Positions 1-10,388 of a DNA stretch of 64,000 nucleotides are shown here, piece after piece; within the stretch, counting starts at the first letter, position 1, and every line of letters begins with the position of its first letter. The notes beneath the pieces were generated by a model. The model ran no database searches. It saw only the letters and a program-made list of their open reading frames with translations, and was not told where the DNA came from. Both the position numbers and the translations under genes were made by a program. Origin of the DNA: Prostheceraeus crozeri (lineage: Eukaryota > Platyhelminthes > Polycladida > Euryleptidae); assembly GCA_907163375.1 (NCBI GenBank), contig CAJQUW010013606.1, positions 55,490 through 119,489 of the forward strand, written 5' to 3'.

Positions 1-132
1 AAATGAAGCAGCAATAGACAAACGACTACATTCTGAAGCGGTCTCAATCATCATCGGAAACTTCTATATGATGTGGAGCTGCACTCAAGTTAGTCATCTG
101 GATTAAGAAAGGAATCTGCTTCAGCTGTTTCC

Positions 133-160
133 TGTAGTAGTAGTAGTAATGTAGTAGTAA
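133..160 (-). repeat. Short TAC-type triplet run, probable 3' tail of the LINE
   Basis: The plus strand reads repeated TAG/TAA triplets, which is a run of TAC/TTA triplets on the LINE's coding strand. It lies about 100 bases past the RT stop codon, where a LINE 3' tail is expected. Its role as a tail is inference from position. Confidence 0.4.
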
Positions 161-263
161 GCGTATATATTTCATCAAAATGAAATGGTATGGTAGTCAC
201 AAAAATCATATAAGAAAGAAAGAAAAGTTAAAAATATGCAAGAATAGAAAAAGTGGCGAGAGG

Positions 264-2871
264 CTAGTCAAACACAACACCATTTGCCTCGGCACAGAAC
301 CACGGAAAGAAGGAGTGCAAACGTCTGGCAGTATGACATTGAACGAGAGACAGATGACCTGTCCATGGCAAACGAATTGGAATGTACGAATGAAGCGGAT
401 GCTCACGGTTGACTTCACAACTTCCCAAAAATGAAAGTCCAGATTTCAAGAACAATTCCGATAATGAAGGAAAATTGTCACATTGGCAGTCAGGTCCACA
501 AATAGTGCGATGTGCTCTGCGTTGAAAACACTCACATTTATGGAGTAGTGTCCGAGTGAGACGTCCGTAAGTTGGAGAGGCATATGAAATTAAAGAGGTT
601 ATGATGGAATGGTACACAATAACCAGCTCTCTTTTTGACAGGAAAGATTTCAAACATCTTATAATATACAATCTGCGAGCAAGTCTCTTCAAAACATCGT
701 TTACTTGCATCTGCCATGACAGAGATTCCTCAAATATGAATCCGAGGATTCGCAAAAACGACACACGCTCAAAATCACCGTACAGTAAATGGCAGTTGAG
801 TATTTGGGAACGCTGAAACACCATAGCCTTACATTTAGAAACGTTCAGACGGAAACCAGAATCCTGAAATGCATTTTGAATGAACAATGTAGACAAGGGT
901 GTGTTGTTACATTTCTCAATAGTCTCAATGATTGTAAAATCATCAGCGTATTTGGCGCAAAAAATGTTTTTACCACAAAAATTGATGCTACCCATGAAAG
1001 CAGCAAAAAGAAATGGCGAGAGCACTGATCCCTGTGGAACACCCGATATAGCTTTTACATGAGCACCAAGCTTATTATGCACCCTGACTTGAAATGATCT
1101 ATCGTTGAGAAAGGAAAGTAGCCAACGCAAAAACCCGTGATCAAAATTATTCGAAAGTAAAAAGTTTATGAGTCGATTAAACTGAAGGCAATCGAAGGCC
1201 TTGGAAATGTCCAAACAGAGAAGACGAACAGCTGCGGTATTGTTGGACTCCATCGCAGAAGTTATGTAGTCGTGTATTGACACCAAAGCACTTGTTGTGG
1301 ATCCATGAGGTCTGTAAGCATGCTGATTTATTCCATAGCACTCTACCAGTGAGTCTTTCACGCCACGTAAAGTAAGTCTTTCAAACACTTTACCGAAAGA
1401 TGCTGATAACGCAATTGGACGAAAATCCTTTACTGTGGGCTTGCTTTTCTTTGGGATAGGACTTACATAAGCATGCTTAAAAAACTTCGGAAAGGTGTTT
1501 GTTTTTATCGACATGCTATAAATGTAGCACAAGGGTTGGCTGATAATGTGAGCACAAGCGACGATAAGCTTCGCAGGAATGGGCTCGGGACCCGTATTTT
1601 TGGTCTTTACATGAAGCAATTCCTGCAACATTTCATCTTCCGTTACTTGATAGTCCCATGACTTTTGATGTAAAGGCAACAGCGTGACATCAGGGGACGC
1701 ATTGAAACTTTTCCTAAATTCAGATGTCAAGGAATCAAGAAGACCATCTACTCCGGTGACTGAATCGTAGAGCGGTTGAAAAGGGTCAGATGCACGCCCT
1801 CTTGCTTCGCTAACAACATTCCACGAACTTTTGGCTGATTGCTTGCATTTCTCCGCCCACTGACGCTTAGCGTTCAGTATTTCAGCTCGAACTTTTGTTT
1901 TATAATGCTCATACAGAGTCCAGTTCTTTTGCCGAAAAGCCTGCCATCGCTTGTTGATCATAAGCTTCAAAATTGGTGTGATCCATGGCTTGTCACAGTC
2001 AGTGAAGGTAACCATCTCAATAGGTATTACAGAAGAACAGCTAATCAAGGTCGTATACAAAAAATCGCACATTTCGTCGACAGACTGAAAAATCAACAGA
2101 CGATAGCTTTGATATGAAATCATCAACATGCGATTTTCTAAAATCCCAAACTGGAACATGGGTTACAGAGCGGTTATGGCTTTGGTTGCGAACCTTGAGA
2201 AAAATAGTATTATGATCTGAATTTTTAATCGGTGCACCAACATCAGCAGAATCGACGTACAATTGATTCAGATCATCATCAATCCAAATTTGATCTAACA
2301 AAGACGCAAAACGCGTCTGATCAAAACCTTACATCGTAATGCTAGATCAATTTCAAAAGTGGTTGCAGAAAAATCATTAAAATCTCTTGCGATAATGATG
2401 TTACTGTTAGGATAACAAGATAGAATGTGATCAAATTCATCAGTGAGAAAAGAATTAATAGCACAATGCTCATCTTTGAGCAGACCTGGTGGAATATACA
2501 TAACGCAGCAAAATATTATCCGCGATTTTGTAATAAGCTTTACAATTAACACCTCGCACGATGGGGGACGTGCGTGAATAAAGTCATGCAAACTGGCTTT
2601 GAGCTCAATATCTGTCCACATGCATACTCCTCCACCCACACGTTGCAAACGATCGGCCCGAAAAAGACTGTAATGAGGAATAGTCAATAAACTGTCGTCA
2701 ATATCTGTGGAAAGCCAAGATTCTGTGATACAAACAATACCCGGTTTGAAATTGGCGAGACATACACATAAGTCATCAAATTTGGGAAAAAGAGACCTGA
2801 CATTAGATAAAAAGACAGATGAGTTAGGAATGTTGACATTGCTATTAAAACCCTTTACAGAAAATTTGGAA
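264..2871 (-). pseudogene. LINE ORF2: APE endonuclease plus reverse transcriptase, frameshifted
   Basis: This encodes the retrotransposition enzyme. The N-terminal part (about 2870-2100) is an exonuclease-endonuclease-phosphatase domain, with ITESWL, FRADRLQRVGGGV, a DFND motif (usual form GDFN) and SDHNTIF, the last being the usual SDH catalytic end. The RT (264 to about 2100) shows DFRPIALSASFGKVFERL, LDISKAFDCL, SGVPQGSVLSPFLF and the catalytic YADD in FCAKYADDFTII. A Cys/His-containing tail follows. Frames change near 2320 (inside the endonuclease) and near 2110 (endonuclease to RT), so there is no single open reading frame. No ATG is obvious at the 5' end of the endonuclease. The long uninterrupted RT frame (about 610 codons) suggests a fairly young copy. 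Confidence 0.85.
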
Positions 2872-2948
2872 AAACTGAGCGATTTTGAACACTTCCACGA
2901 AAGATGACAACATCTTCACCTTGATGTTTACGCGTCTGAATTCAGATC

Positions 2949-3581
2949 TTAGGCACGTTCAGATTTTTGCTGAGCAGGCGTGAGGTCATTATGAATATAT
3001 ACACTCCGAAACGAGCTTGACTGACGTAGAGATCTTCTTGCTTTCTTAATTATTGATGTTTTCTGCCTTATGTCACTCACTGAAACTCTTAGTAACCGAT
3101 TTCCTTTCCCAGACATGCTCTTTCCTAACCGTTGAATGTTTAAAAATTTCACTTTATCTGGAAGATCTAACGCTTCAAAAACACTTTCGACCTGTTGCTG
3201 ATCCCAATCATATCTTTCATTGACAGTGCCACCACCACTTTTCTCCGGAATACCATGAAAAACCAAATTATTGGCTCTCATCATCCTGTCTTGAAGTTCC
3301 ATCATGCAGTCATCGATACCAACACTTTTAGATTCATCAACAGCCTCTTTTATCTTTGCAACTTCCTTTGATAAAATTGCATGCTTTATATAAATATTAG
3401 AAACAGTCATTTCAATAGCTTCGAACCGAGTCTCAAAAGCTATCATTTTATCTTCCAATCTCTTAAGGTCCCCTCTGAGAGAATTTACAACAGAATCACA
3501 CGATTCTTGAATCCATTTTCTAATGTCTTCAGCAGATACGGAGGAACCTGTGCAAGATCTTGTCCTGCGGTGTGTTGCCAT
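2949..3581 (-). CDS. LINE ORF1 protein, coiled-coil nucleic-acid-binding type
   Basis: An open frame of 210 codons starts at the ATG at 3581, giving MATHRRTRSCTGS. The frame stays open further upstream, but the leader up to 3785 is hydrophobic and unlike ORF1 proteins, so I prefer this ATG. Residues about 20-100 are heptad-like and rich in Lys, Glu and Leu, as expected for a coiled coil (LRGDLKRLEDKMIAFETRF). RANNLVFHGIPE is the motif that starts the RRM-like core of many LINE ORF1 proteins. VYIHNDLTPAQQKSERA near the C-terminus matches the usual end of that domain. The ORF lies directly upstream of ORF2. It would coat the LINE RNA. Confidence 0.75.
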   Translation of the reverse strand: MATHRRTRSCTGSSVSAEDIRKWIQESCDSVVNSLRGDLKRLEDKMIAFETRFEAIEMTVSNIYIKHAILSKEVAKIKEAVDESKSVGIDDCMMELQDRMMRANNLVFHGIPEKSGGGTVNERYDWDQQQVESVFEALDLPDKVKFLNIQRLGKSMSGKGNRLLRVSVSDIRQKTSIIKKARRSLRQSSSFRSVYIHNDLTPAQQKSERA

Positions 3582-3785
3582 GATAGCTGACTTGACAGTA
3601 CACAGGTCAAGAGAAAGCAGGCATGTGATTCTAATAATAACAAAATCGGCAGTAGATGCTAGGCAACCAGCGTGACGTAAGAGAAAAATCGATATCCACA
3701 AAGTCTTGAAAAAGGAGAGGTGTTTGTCAATAGCGATTGAAACAGCTGACAAACAGATGACGGACTGACAATACCAGCCTAACAA

Positions 3786-5290
3786 GGTTTATGATAGAAG
3801 CGAAGCGGACACTGTGGAAATCCAAAGCGGAATTCCCGACGACGAGATAGATCACCAGCGATAGCAAACTGAATATTAATCACACACGTAATGTAGGAAA
3901 AACAAAACCACTGAAATTCGTCAAAGGATGAACCTGACACGATAAACCACCGACACAATCAAACTCAGTGAAAGATGAGGATCCAGATGATACCAAAAAT
4001 GATATGAAAATAGAGAATGCAACCACCAAAATCGGAAAAATTACAATAAAGCAGGAGCAACACAAAGGCACGACCGATCAGTGCAACGCAACATAGTTTC
4101 AGCATCTTAGAAACTCATAGTAAGTCTGCGATCATCACATCGAAGCTTTTTGACATCCCTGATATCACATGAAATTGGCATCAATATGATAAGTCTATTC
4201 TCACATTTCAACTGGTTTAACAGTATTTTCAGGCTTAGACGACTTCAGCCGCATAGACAGGCTACTTGTAGGTAAGTAGAATTTCTTGCTAAGTAAAATG
4301 GGCAGCACATTTGTGGCCTGTTACCCCAAATATTGAGTGCGTTAATTTCAAACTACTGAGTATATTCCGTAAGCTAGCATAAAGTCTTTATTTCTAGTTC
4401 CCTGAAACACGTATTCATCAGCAATGCATTTTAATTCAATTCTTCGCAAGTAATGGGCTAAAATGCACTTCAATGCCATTATCAAACGGAGAAAAAAATT
4501 GAGTCAATGGCGGTCAATAAAACAATGACTGGTGTGAAGAGAAAAATAAACAGCTGCTCATTTGAAATGGAAGATATCACAAAAGCCGTACATTTCGCTA
4601 AACAAAAATCTATCACGTTTCACTATCGGATGATGTGCACGCAACTTAAATAATTCCCAAACAGTTGGTTTCTCCAGAAGAATTCTCCAGTTGAATTTCA
4701 GATAGGGAATTCATCAACAATTTCAACTTTTAAGATATCCGAAATTCGTTAAGACGGATCTAAAATATAGAAATTGTACCCATCTAGCTTTAGTGAGAAT
4801 GATCTCAGGGCACTTCGGCTTTTAAGATTTCATGATTTACGTCCGATTCAGATGGGTGACTATTCTCATTGTATTTACATCAAAGCCCACGGGAATGGAG
4901 AACTGTTAAACGTCTCTACATGTTATCGGTTATCATTGACGTTTCTTGTCTATACGACTAGAAATTTCAGGTCATCAATCCTTTTGCTATCAATAAATTC
5001 TCCGGAGGACATAGAAATCGTAACAAATGAGGGCTATGATAGACATGGCTAGGTGTATTTTATAATGGATAGAGGATAGATAGAGGGACATAGAGAGGGA
5101 AATTATTTGGTGAATCCCGAGGGCTTTAGCCCGAGACTTATGTTTGACTTTTTAACTGATTCATGTTTGACTTAGCTTGGCAGTTTCATCCATGCTTTTG
5201 TCATTGGGTGATGGGCCCATAGTCTCTTCTGTACCAAGTGTAAAAGCCAATAAGCCATTGCCTGATTTATATGACGGTGTCTGCAACTGT
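3786..5290. other. Noncoding stretch, no gene recognised
   Basis: AT-rich sequence between the LINE and the PLE remnant. Short open frames (for example 4774-5052 plus) show no familiar motif. I see no repeat or RNA gene in it. Confidence 0.5.
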
Positions 5291-5339
5291 TGAATTTGCA
5301 GTATCAAGTCAAAGTTAGCAGCAGACATGGCAGAGCATT

Positions 5340-6227
5340 TTGAAAGATTTTCAGATTCAAGACTACACTCACATTTGGAATGAACAAAAAATTCTTCACC
5401 AAATCGATTCCAACCACTTCGGATGGAAAAATATAGGCCCTATTCAATTCAGCAAGGAATTAGAAGTGAATGGTAAATTACCATTTTTAGATGTTTTGAT
5501 ACAGCGTGAAAGTGGTGCCTTCTCTTTCTCAGTCTATCGTAAGCGGACTCACACTGATAGTTACCTTCACCGTCAGTCTTCTCATCCACGGTCTGTGTTT
5601 AAGGGAGTCGTGAATTCTTTGACTTGCAGAGCAAAGTCTATTTGCTCACAACAACACATTGATGGTGAGAGGCAGCATCTGAGAAGTGCTTTACTGAGAA
5701 ATGGCTACAGTGAAGCTGAATTTAATCGGAGCTGGTTACAGAGATCCAGCCTTAATGACTGTGAGAATAAGACTTTTAGACACCCGATTCCATATATCAG
5801 AGGAATGTCTGAAAAGATCGCGACGGTTTTGAGAGAAGTTGATGTGGAAGTAACCATGAAGCCGAGGACTACCCTCCGTTCCCTTCTTGTTAGGAAGAGA
5901 CCAGAGCCCGCCACTTTACTTGGTTCTGTGTATAAAATTACATGTGAGGAGGCTGATTGTGACTGGGTCTATGTGGGTGAGACTGCTCGCCCCATTGATC
6001 AGCGTCGGAAAGAACATTGTCGTGCTATTCGAGACAAAGATGTTTCTCGCTCTGAATTGGCCCAACACTCAGTTTTTTGCAACCATAATATAGACACTCA
6101 TAGTATCACTGTCATTGATAGAGAACCAAGATGGAAGAAACGGATTGTGAAAGAGTCCTTATGGTCACGTCGTCTCAATTCATCTAATCGAGTGAAGCAT
6201 TCTTTGAGTGCGGCCTGGGATTTTTGA
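5340..6227 (+). pseudogene. PLE polyprotein fragment: RT thumb/linker plus GIY-YIG endonuclease
   Basis: An open frame of 295 codons whose first in-frame start is a TTG, so the true N-terminus is lost. GKLPFLDVLIQRE (residues about 45-57) is the standard PLE motif just after the RT palm. The region after it (YRKRTHTDSYLHRQSSHP) is typical PLE linker. GIY-YIG starts near residue 198: SVYKITCEEADCDWVYVGET, then RPIDQRRKEH with the catalytic Arg, and later His and Glu residues. Upstream (5326-5350), MAEHFERF in another frame resembles the PLE motif before the RT active site. The YxDD segment itself is not present between them, so the RT is both frameshifted and internally deleted. Confidence 0.8.
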
Positions 6228-6436
6228 CTTAATTTGTGCCCCTTATTTTCTGTTTTGTATCTTCACAGCTAGTTACTTTGATTTTCTTCCGACCTTTTAT
6301 TTCGATTTCGCATCATCTTACTGTTTTAATTTTGTCGAAGTAGTCTGGTCTTATCATGTTTTCATAGCATTCTACTGTGATAAACTTCATCCCTGTGAAC
6401 TCTTTTCATCTATGCCAATTTTGTCATTTCATTCGC

Positions 6437-6466
6437 CTGAAGATGGACTCCGGTGGTGTCCGAAAG
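6437..6466 (+). other. Hammerhead-ribozyme-like motif in the PLE 3' region
   Basis: CTGAAGA (6437-6443) fits the hammerhead core CUGANGA. After one extra base, GGAC (6445-6448) can pair with GTCC (6458-6461), followed at once by GAAA (6462-6465). PLEs of many animals are known to carry hammerhead motifs in their terminal repeats. The extra base between core and stem II is not canonical, so activity is uncertain. Confidence 0.45.
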
Positions 6467-6520
6467 TGCTCGCAATAAACTGCGTATAAAACATAGATCT
6501 GTTTTGACGGGACTCCTCTG

Positions 6521-6794
6521 ATAAATAGCAATGGATTCAAACCCGTTATTCGAAACTAGGCCCTATATATTTCAAAATTCTAAGGATGAGAGATTTGTTA
6601 GTATCCTCTAGACCTAAAAAATAATTTTTGAAAAACAGCTCTATACCCGACTATTTCATTCACTAAATCATCTTATTATCTTGCTTACTTCACAGAGATC
6701 ACGCATCAAATGATTCGAATCTCCATTTCATACCTGCTGATAGTCTGAAGTCACCTAACTGAAAACTCAACAGGAAGTTAAGCGTTTTACATGA
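6521..6794. other. Noncoding spacer, no gene recognised
   Basis: AT-rich sequence between the PLE 3' end and the SINE. Nothing is recognised. Confidence 0.5.
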
Positions 6795-7025
6795 AAAAAA
6801 TAAATAAATGAACCTTGTTTATCTTCGGAAGCACATTAGGCATGGAGACTTTCTTCCATGTGGCCGAGGTGTTATGTATCCCACTCTCATTCCTTTTGTG
6901 CTGAGTGTTTAGAAACAATGCAAAGTGTACCTATTTTAAAAGTCTTAGGTTTGACCCGACCAAGGTTTGACTAAAGGTCTCTCGGACGCAGAGTCAACAC
7001 TAACATAAGGCCACAGCGCCGGTCA
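6795..7025 (-). mobile_element. tRNA-derived SINE, copy 1
   Basis: Read on the minus strand from 7025, this has a tRNA-like head (GGCGCTGTGGCCTTATG, A-box-like, then GGTCAAACCT, B-box-like) and a unique body that includes GACTTTTAAAATAGG. It ends in an A/T-rich tail whose plus-strand form is GAAAAAAATAAATAAATG at about 6794. A related copy in the same orientation lies at 51365-51606, sharing head, body and end over about 230 bases at roughly 70-75% by eye. Having two dispersed copies argues for a real SINE family. Confidence 0.6.
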
Positions 7026-7405
7026 TGATCAGATCTCTTCAAAAAGTAAAGGATGATCTGCATAGAATGTCATGTTTCTGTCCGGAAACTATCAGCCGGT
7101 ACGAGGAGGCGACAACAGATTTTCTTATCATTCTTGTATTAATGAGAGAAAAAGGACATCAAATATTATGGAAAATCGAGCTGTAGTTAAGTGTAACAAA
7201 CTACGTTTTACCGCAAGAAGATTTGTCGGTAGGTTTCCTATGGGATTTCCGTTATTTTCTCTGTTTCCATGTGTAGTGGAGAAGAATAATTCTGCTATTG
7301 CAAATTGTGTAAACGAATTCGGAGGTTATATGTAAAGTAGTTGCTTAGTCGTAGCAAAGTATATTTTTTAATATGCGGAATATTTTTCCAGTTCGGTTCA
7401 ATGAT
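7026..7405. other. Noncoding spacer, no gene recognised
   Basis: An open frame of 87 codons at 7072-7335 (plus) has no familiar motif and I do not support it as a gene. Nothing else is seen. Confidence 0.4.
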
Positions 7406-7614
7406 TGAGAAGTCATTATTTCGGATTTCTCCATCTGTTTAATTTACACTCCACAGTAAAATACACGAGCTTTCGATGGCTCTCGGCACACCTTAATCAT
7501 GTGATCCTTAATAAATCACATGATTAAGGTGTGCCGAGAGCCATCGAAAGTTCGTGTATTTTACTGTGGAGTGTGAATTAAACAGATGGAAAAATCCGAA
7601 ATAATGACTTCTCA
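7406..7614. repeat. Near-perfect inverted repeat, 99-bp arms, 11-nt loop
   Basis: The arms are 7406-7504 and 7516-7614, separated by 11 bases. They differ at only three positions, all transitions. In a plus-strand transcript two of the three mismatches become G:U pairs. The structure could be a small foldback transposon, a hairpin-RNA locus or a replication foldback. No protein-coding content is seen. Confidence 0.9.
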
Positions 7615-10388
7615 AAGCATATTTTGCCATTTTGAGGGTATACGCATTGATCAGTATAAAATTCTCAACAGTCATAAAGGCTAATTTAGAGAAGCATCTC
7701 GCAATTGAACAATTAAAAGCTGACTGACATAACAATTTTTTTATTAAATTTTCCGATCCTTGCGCATAGTTGAGATAAAGTTTTTTATAGATTTCTACAT
7801 TTATAATATCTGAAAAATAGGGTGCTAGATCTTTTGTCATGTTTTGGAGAGTAAATTAATCGCATGTCGTCAGTGTATTGCATCTGGAGATCATTTCTCC
7901 TCTCCCTGTACTTTTAGGGAGATAGTATGCTATCTCTGACAATACTACATGTAGTTTGCTCTTGTCCAACCGGGTTTGATCATATTACAAAATATGACTT
8001 ATCCACCCACCAGCGCAACACTATAAGGTCACCCGATCGGCACGTTTGCGTCAACGCATATTCCTATTTTAAAAAACGGAAACATTTTAGACACCATAAT
8101 TTCGAACAAACGTAATCACTGTCCGCACGTACTTTTCGTGTCGTATGGATGACGACTGGTTTCCTGGGATACTTGCAAAAATGCAAATCAAGTAGGCCTG
8201 TTTCGGCATCTGGCAGATTGGGAATTGTAGCTAAGATGATAAGGAGTAGTAGGATGTTGTACAAGTGAATAAATCACAGGTACAAAATCATAACCTATAG
8301 CCATACCTACGTATCCCCGTATGATAGCAAAATTCATTTCTTTCGACATTTTGAGTCTTAGCATTTCATGAATTCACGCATCTTCTTGCATAGGTATAAA
8401 TGCTAACAGTCTTTTTTGGAGAGACTACTTCAGAGAAAACTACTATGGAGAAAACTATATTAGCAAAAAAATATTTATAGTCTTATACACACGGATATTA
8501 TAAAAAAATGTTGTGTACTAATGAACACTGTGCGACATTTCACCATGTCAGACGGAAATTGTCACGAAACCCCATGATTTCTGGGCAGGTACTTTAGTGA
8601 GCTAACTTTTAAATATCGCCATATTTCAGCCATTTTTCAATTGTAGGCCTCATGGATGGTACAAACAATCTCTAATATCGGCTTGATTCAACTTCTATAG
8701 GAATGGTAATTTTCTTTGTCCAATCGCAGACCTAGTTCACACATGACTTCCAATAATTCGTGAATTTGCTGACGCCTGGCTGACTGTTCGGTGGTGCCAG
8801 TATATATGTAGTCGAAATATGAAATGTTCGCTCTATTCAATGAACGCGCGAAAGTAGATTCGAATTCTGTAGGACAGGTTAACAGTTGATTTCAAGAGTG
8901 GTTTGATAATGTCTTCTTATATCCCACACATCATATAAAAAGAAATCAAAACTATATTTTTATGATATTCCAAGCTATTTCAATATGGAGTGTCTGACAC
9001 AACGTCTCAGACACCCCAAACGTAAACCAAGTGGCCTTCATTTTGACGTAATCCAACCGCTAATGCATGTACGTGTATTTCACGGATACATTATTAATAG
9101 CAATTGCACTTGAACTATAAGTTGCTTGTATGGGCATGAGACATACATGTAAGCGAGGAAGTCAAAAAAGACACCTTTCCAAATCTGCGACAAAGATGTT
9201 TAGTGACAGCAATCAATTAACGTTTGAATTCTCCTTAGACATCTGCTGATTCAAAAATAAACTTTCAAGATGAAAAAGAAAAGCAACATGAAAGGATACA
9301 AGAAGATCCCACATACTTCGCCGGTTTTGTTAGTGGAACAATCCCGGTTGGCGAAGTTGGTCATGCTGTGAACTTCGCCCTTCGGATAAAGATAAACATA
9401 ATCAGATACAAGCAGTAAGATGTCAAAATGAGAGGTAAGCTTACTAGCACTTGTATGTCGAACAACTTCTTAAAGAATCAATGAACATTGCTTCCAGTTA
9501 CCGTCTCTCTCTGTCCCTTTTTCGACAGTGATGCATGCTGCTTGAGATGTCCACTTGGTAGCCTAAAAATTGAGTTCATTAACTCCATCTTCGGTCTGCA
9601 AATGGCTATCAAATGGTTTCAACTTTTTGGCACCACTGTGGTACAGTCACAGAGAACGCTCCCGACTCCACGGTTGAGTAGACTGAGGTCACTATCTCTA
9701 AAATGTAGACAGTCACTATTCAATTGCGCATTTTATCATCATAATCTTATGTTTTTTAAATCATCTACATGAACACATAATCAACAGGATGAATAAAGTT
9801 GAGCAAATGACCGCTTCCGGAATTTACGCGCCCACCTTCATTTTTAGTACATTCGCGATCACATTCTGAAAATCATAACTATGCGCGTATATGCGTTTCA
9901 GTTCCTTCAACAAATAAAACCACAGAGCATTTGGTTTTCTGGAAAGATGCCATCCTAGAGGAGCATCCGAAATGGAAAGGCTGGAGATGTCATTCAACAG
10001 ATCAATTCTGTCAAAATCGTGTAGTTCGTCGGATAGTCTACCCTTTAAGCTTAATTTACCTTTAAGCTACGCAAGCTGCGTTATGATAGCAACTTAATCA
10101 ATTTACATCCTATGTACGAGGACTTATGTAGTATTTCTGTAGGACATAGAATTCTTTTCTACTTATGCCTATTTTACTGTTTTTAAGCTTTAGCTGTTCC
10201 TTCAAATTCAAAGCGTATTTTTCCTTAAAGGAAATTTGAATATGTCACTTGTCTTCAAAGCCCCTTACTTAAATCCTTGTATCCTTGCATCCTTCTCATC
10301 ATTGAAGAGAAAACAATAATGCTAGAATAATATAATTATAATTTGCCCAAACCATTAAAAAAAAAGATTACCCTCAATTCAAATGTTC
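7615..10388. other. Noncoding stretch, no gene recognised
   Basis: 2.8 kb of AT-rich sequence. Open frames at 7508-7840 (minus), 7927-8115 (plus) and 9488-9772 (plus) lack recognisable motifs. The first overlaps the hairpin arm and is a by-product. No RNA gene or repeat is evident. Confidence 0.45.

Larger units (their letters stand above)
133..3785 (-). mobile_element. CR1/Jockey-group non-LTR retrotransposon (LINE), nearly full length
   Basis: A LINE lies on the minus strand. In transcription order it has ORF1 (ends at 2949), an APE-type endonuclease (about 2870 to 2100) and a reverse transcriptase (about 2100 to 264). The order ORF1, endonuclease, RT is that of the CR1/Jockey group. The 3' end is probably the short triplet-repeat run near 133-160, since CR1-like elements often end in short tandem repeats. 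No poly(A) tail and no clear target duplication were found. The 5' limit is uncertain and lies near or beyond 3.8 kb. ORF2 is split over three frames, so the copy is inactive as sequenced. Confidence 0.85.
5290..6520 (+). mobile_element. Penelope-like retroelement, 5'-truncated copy
   Basis: The 3' portion of a PLE, from the end of the RT through a GIY-YIG endonuclease to the 3' untranslated region, which carries a ribozyme-like fold (6437-6466) and an AATAAA signal at about 6474. PLEs encode RT followed by GIY-YIG. Here most of the RT is missing. The limits are estimates and no target duplication was identified. Confidence 0.8.
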
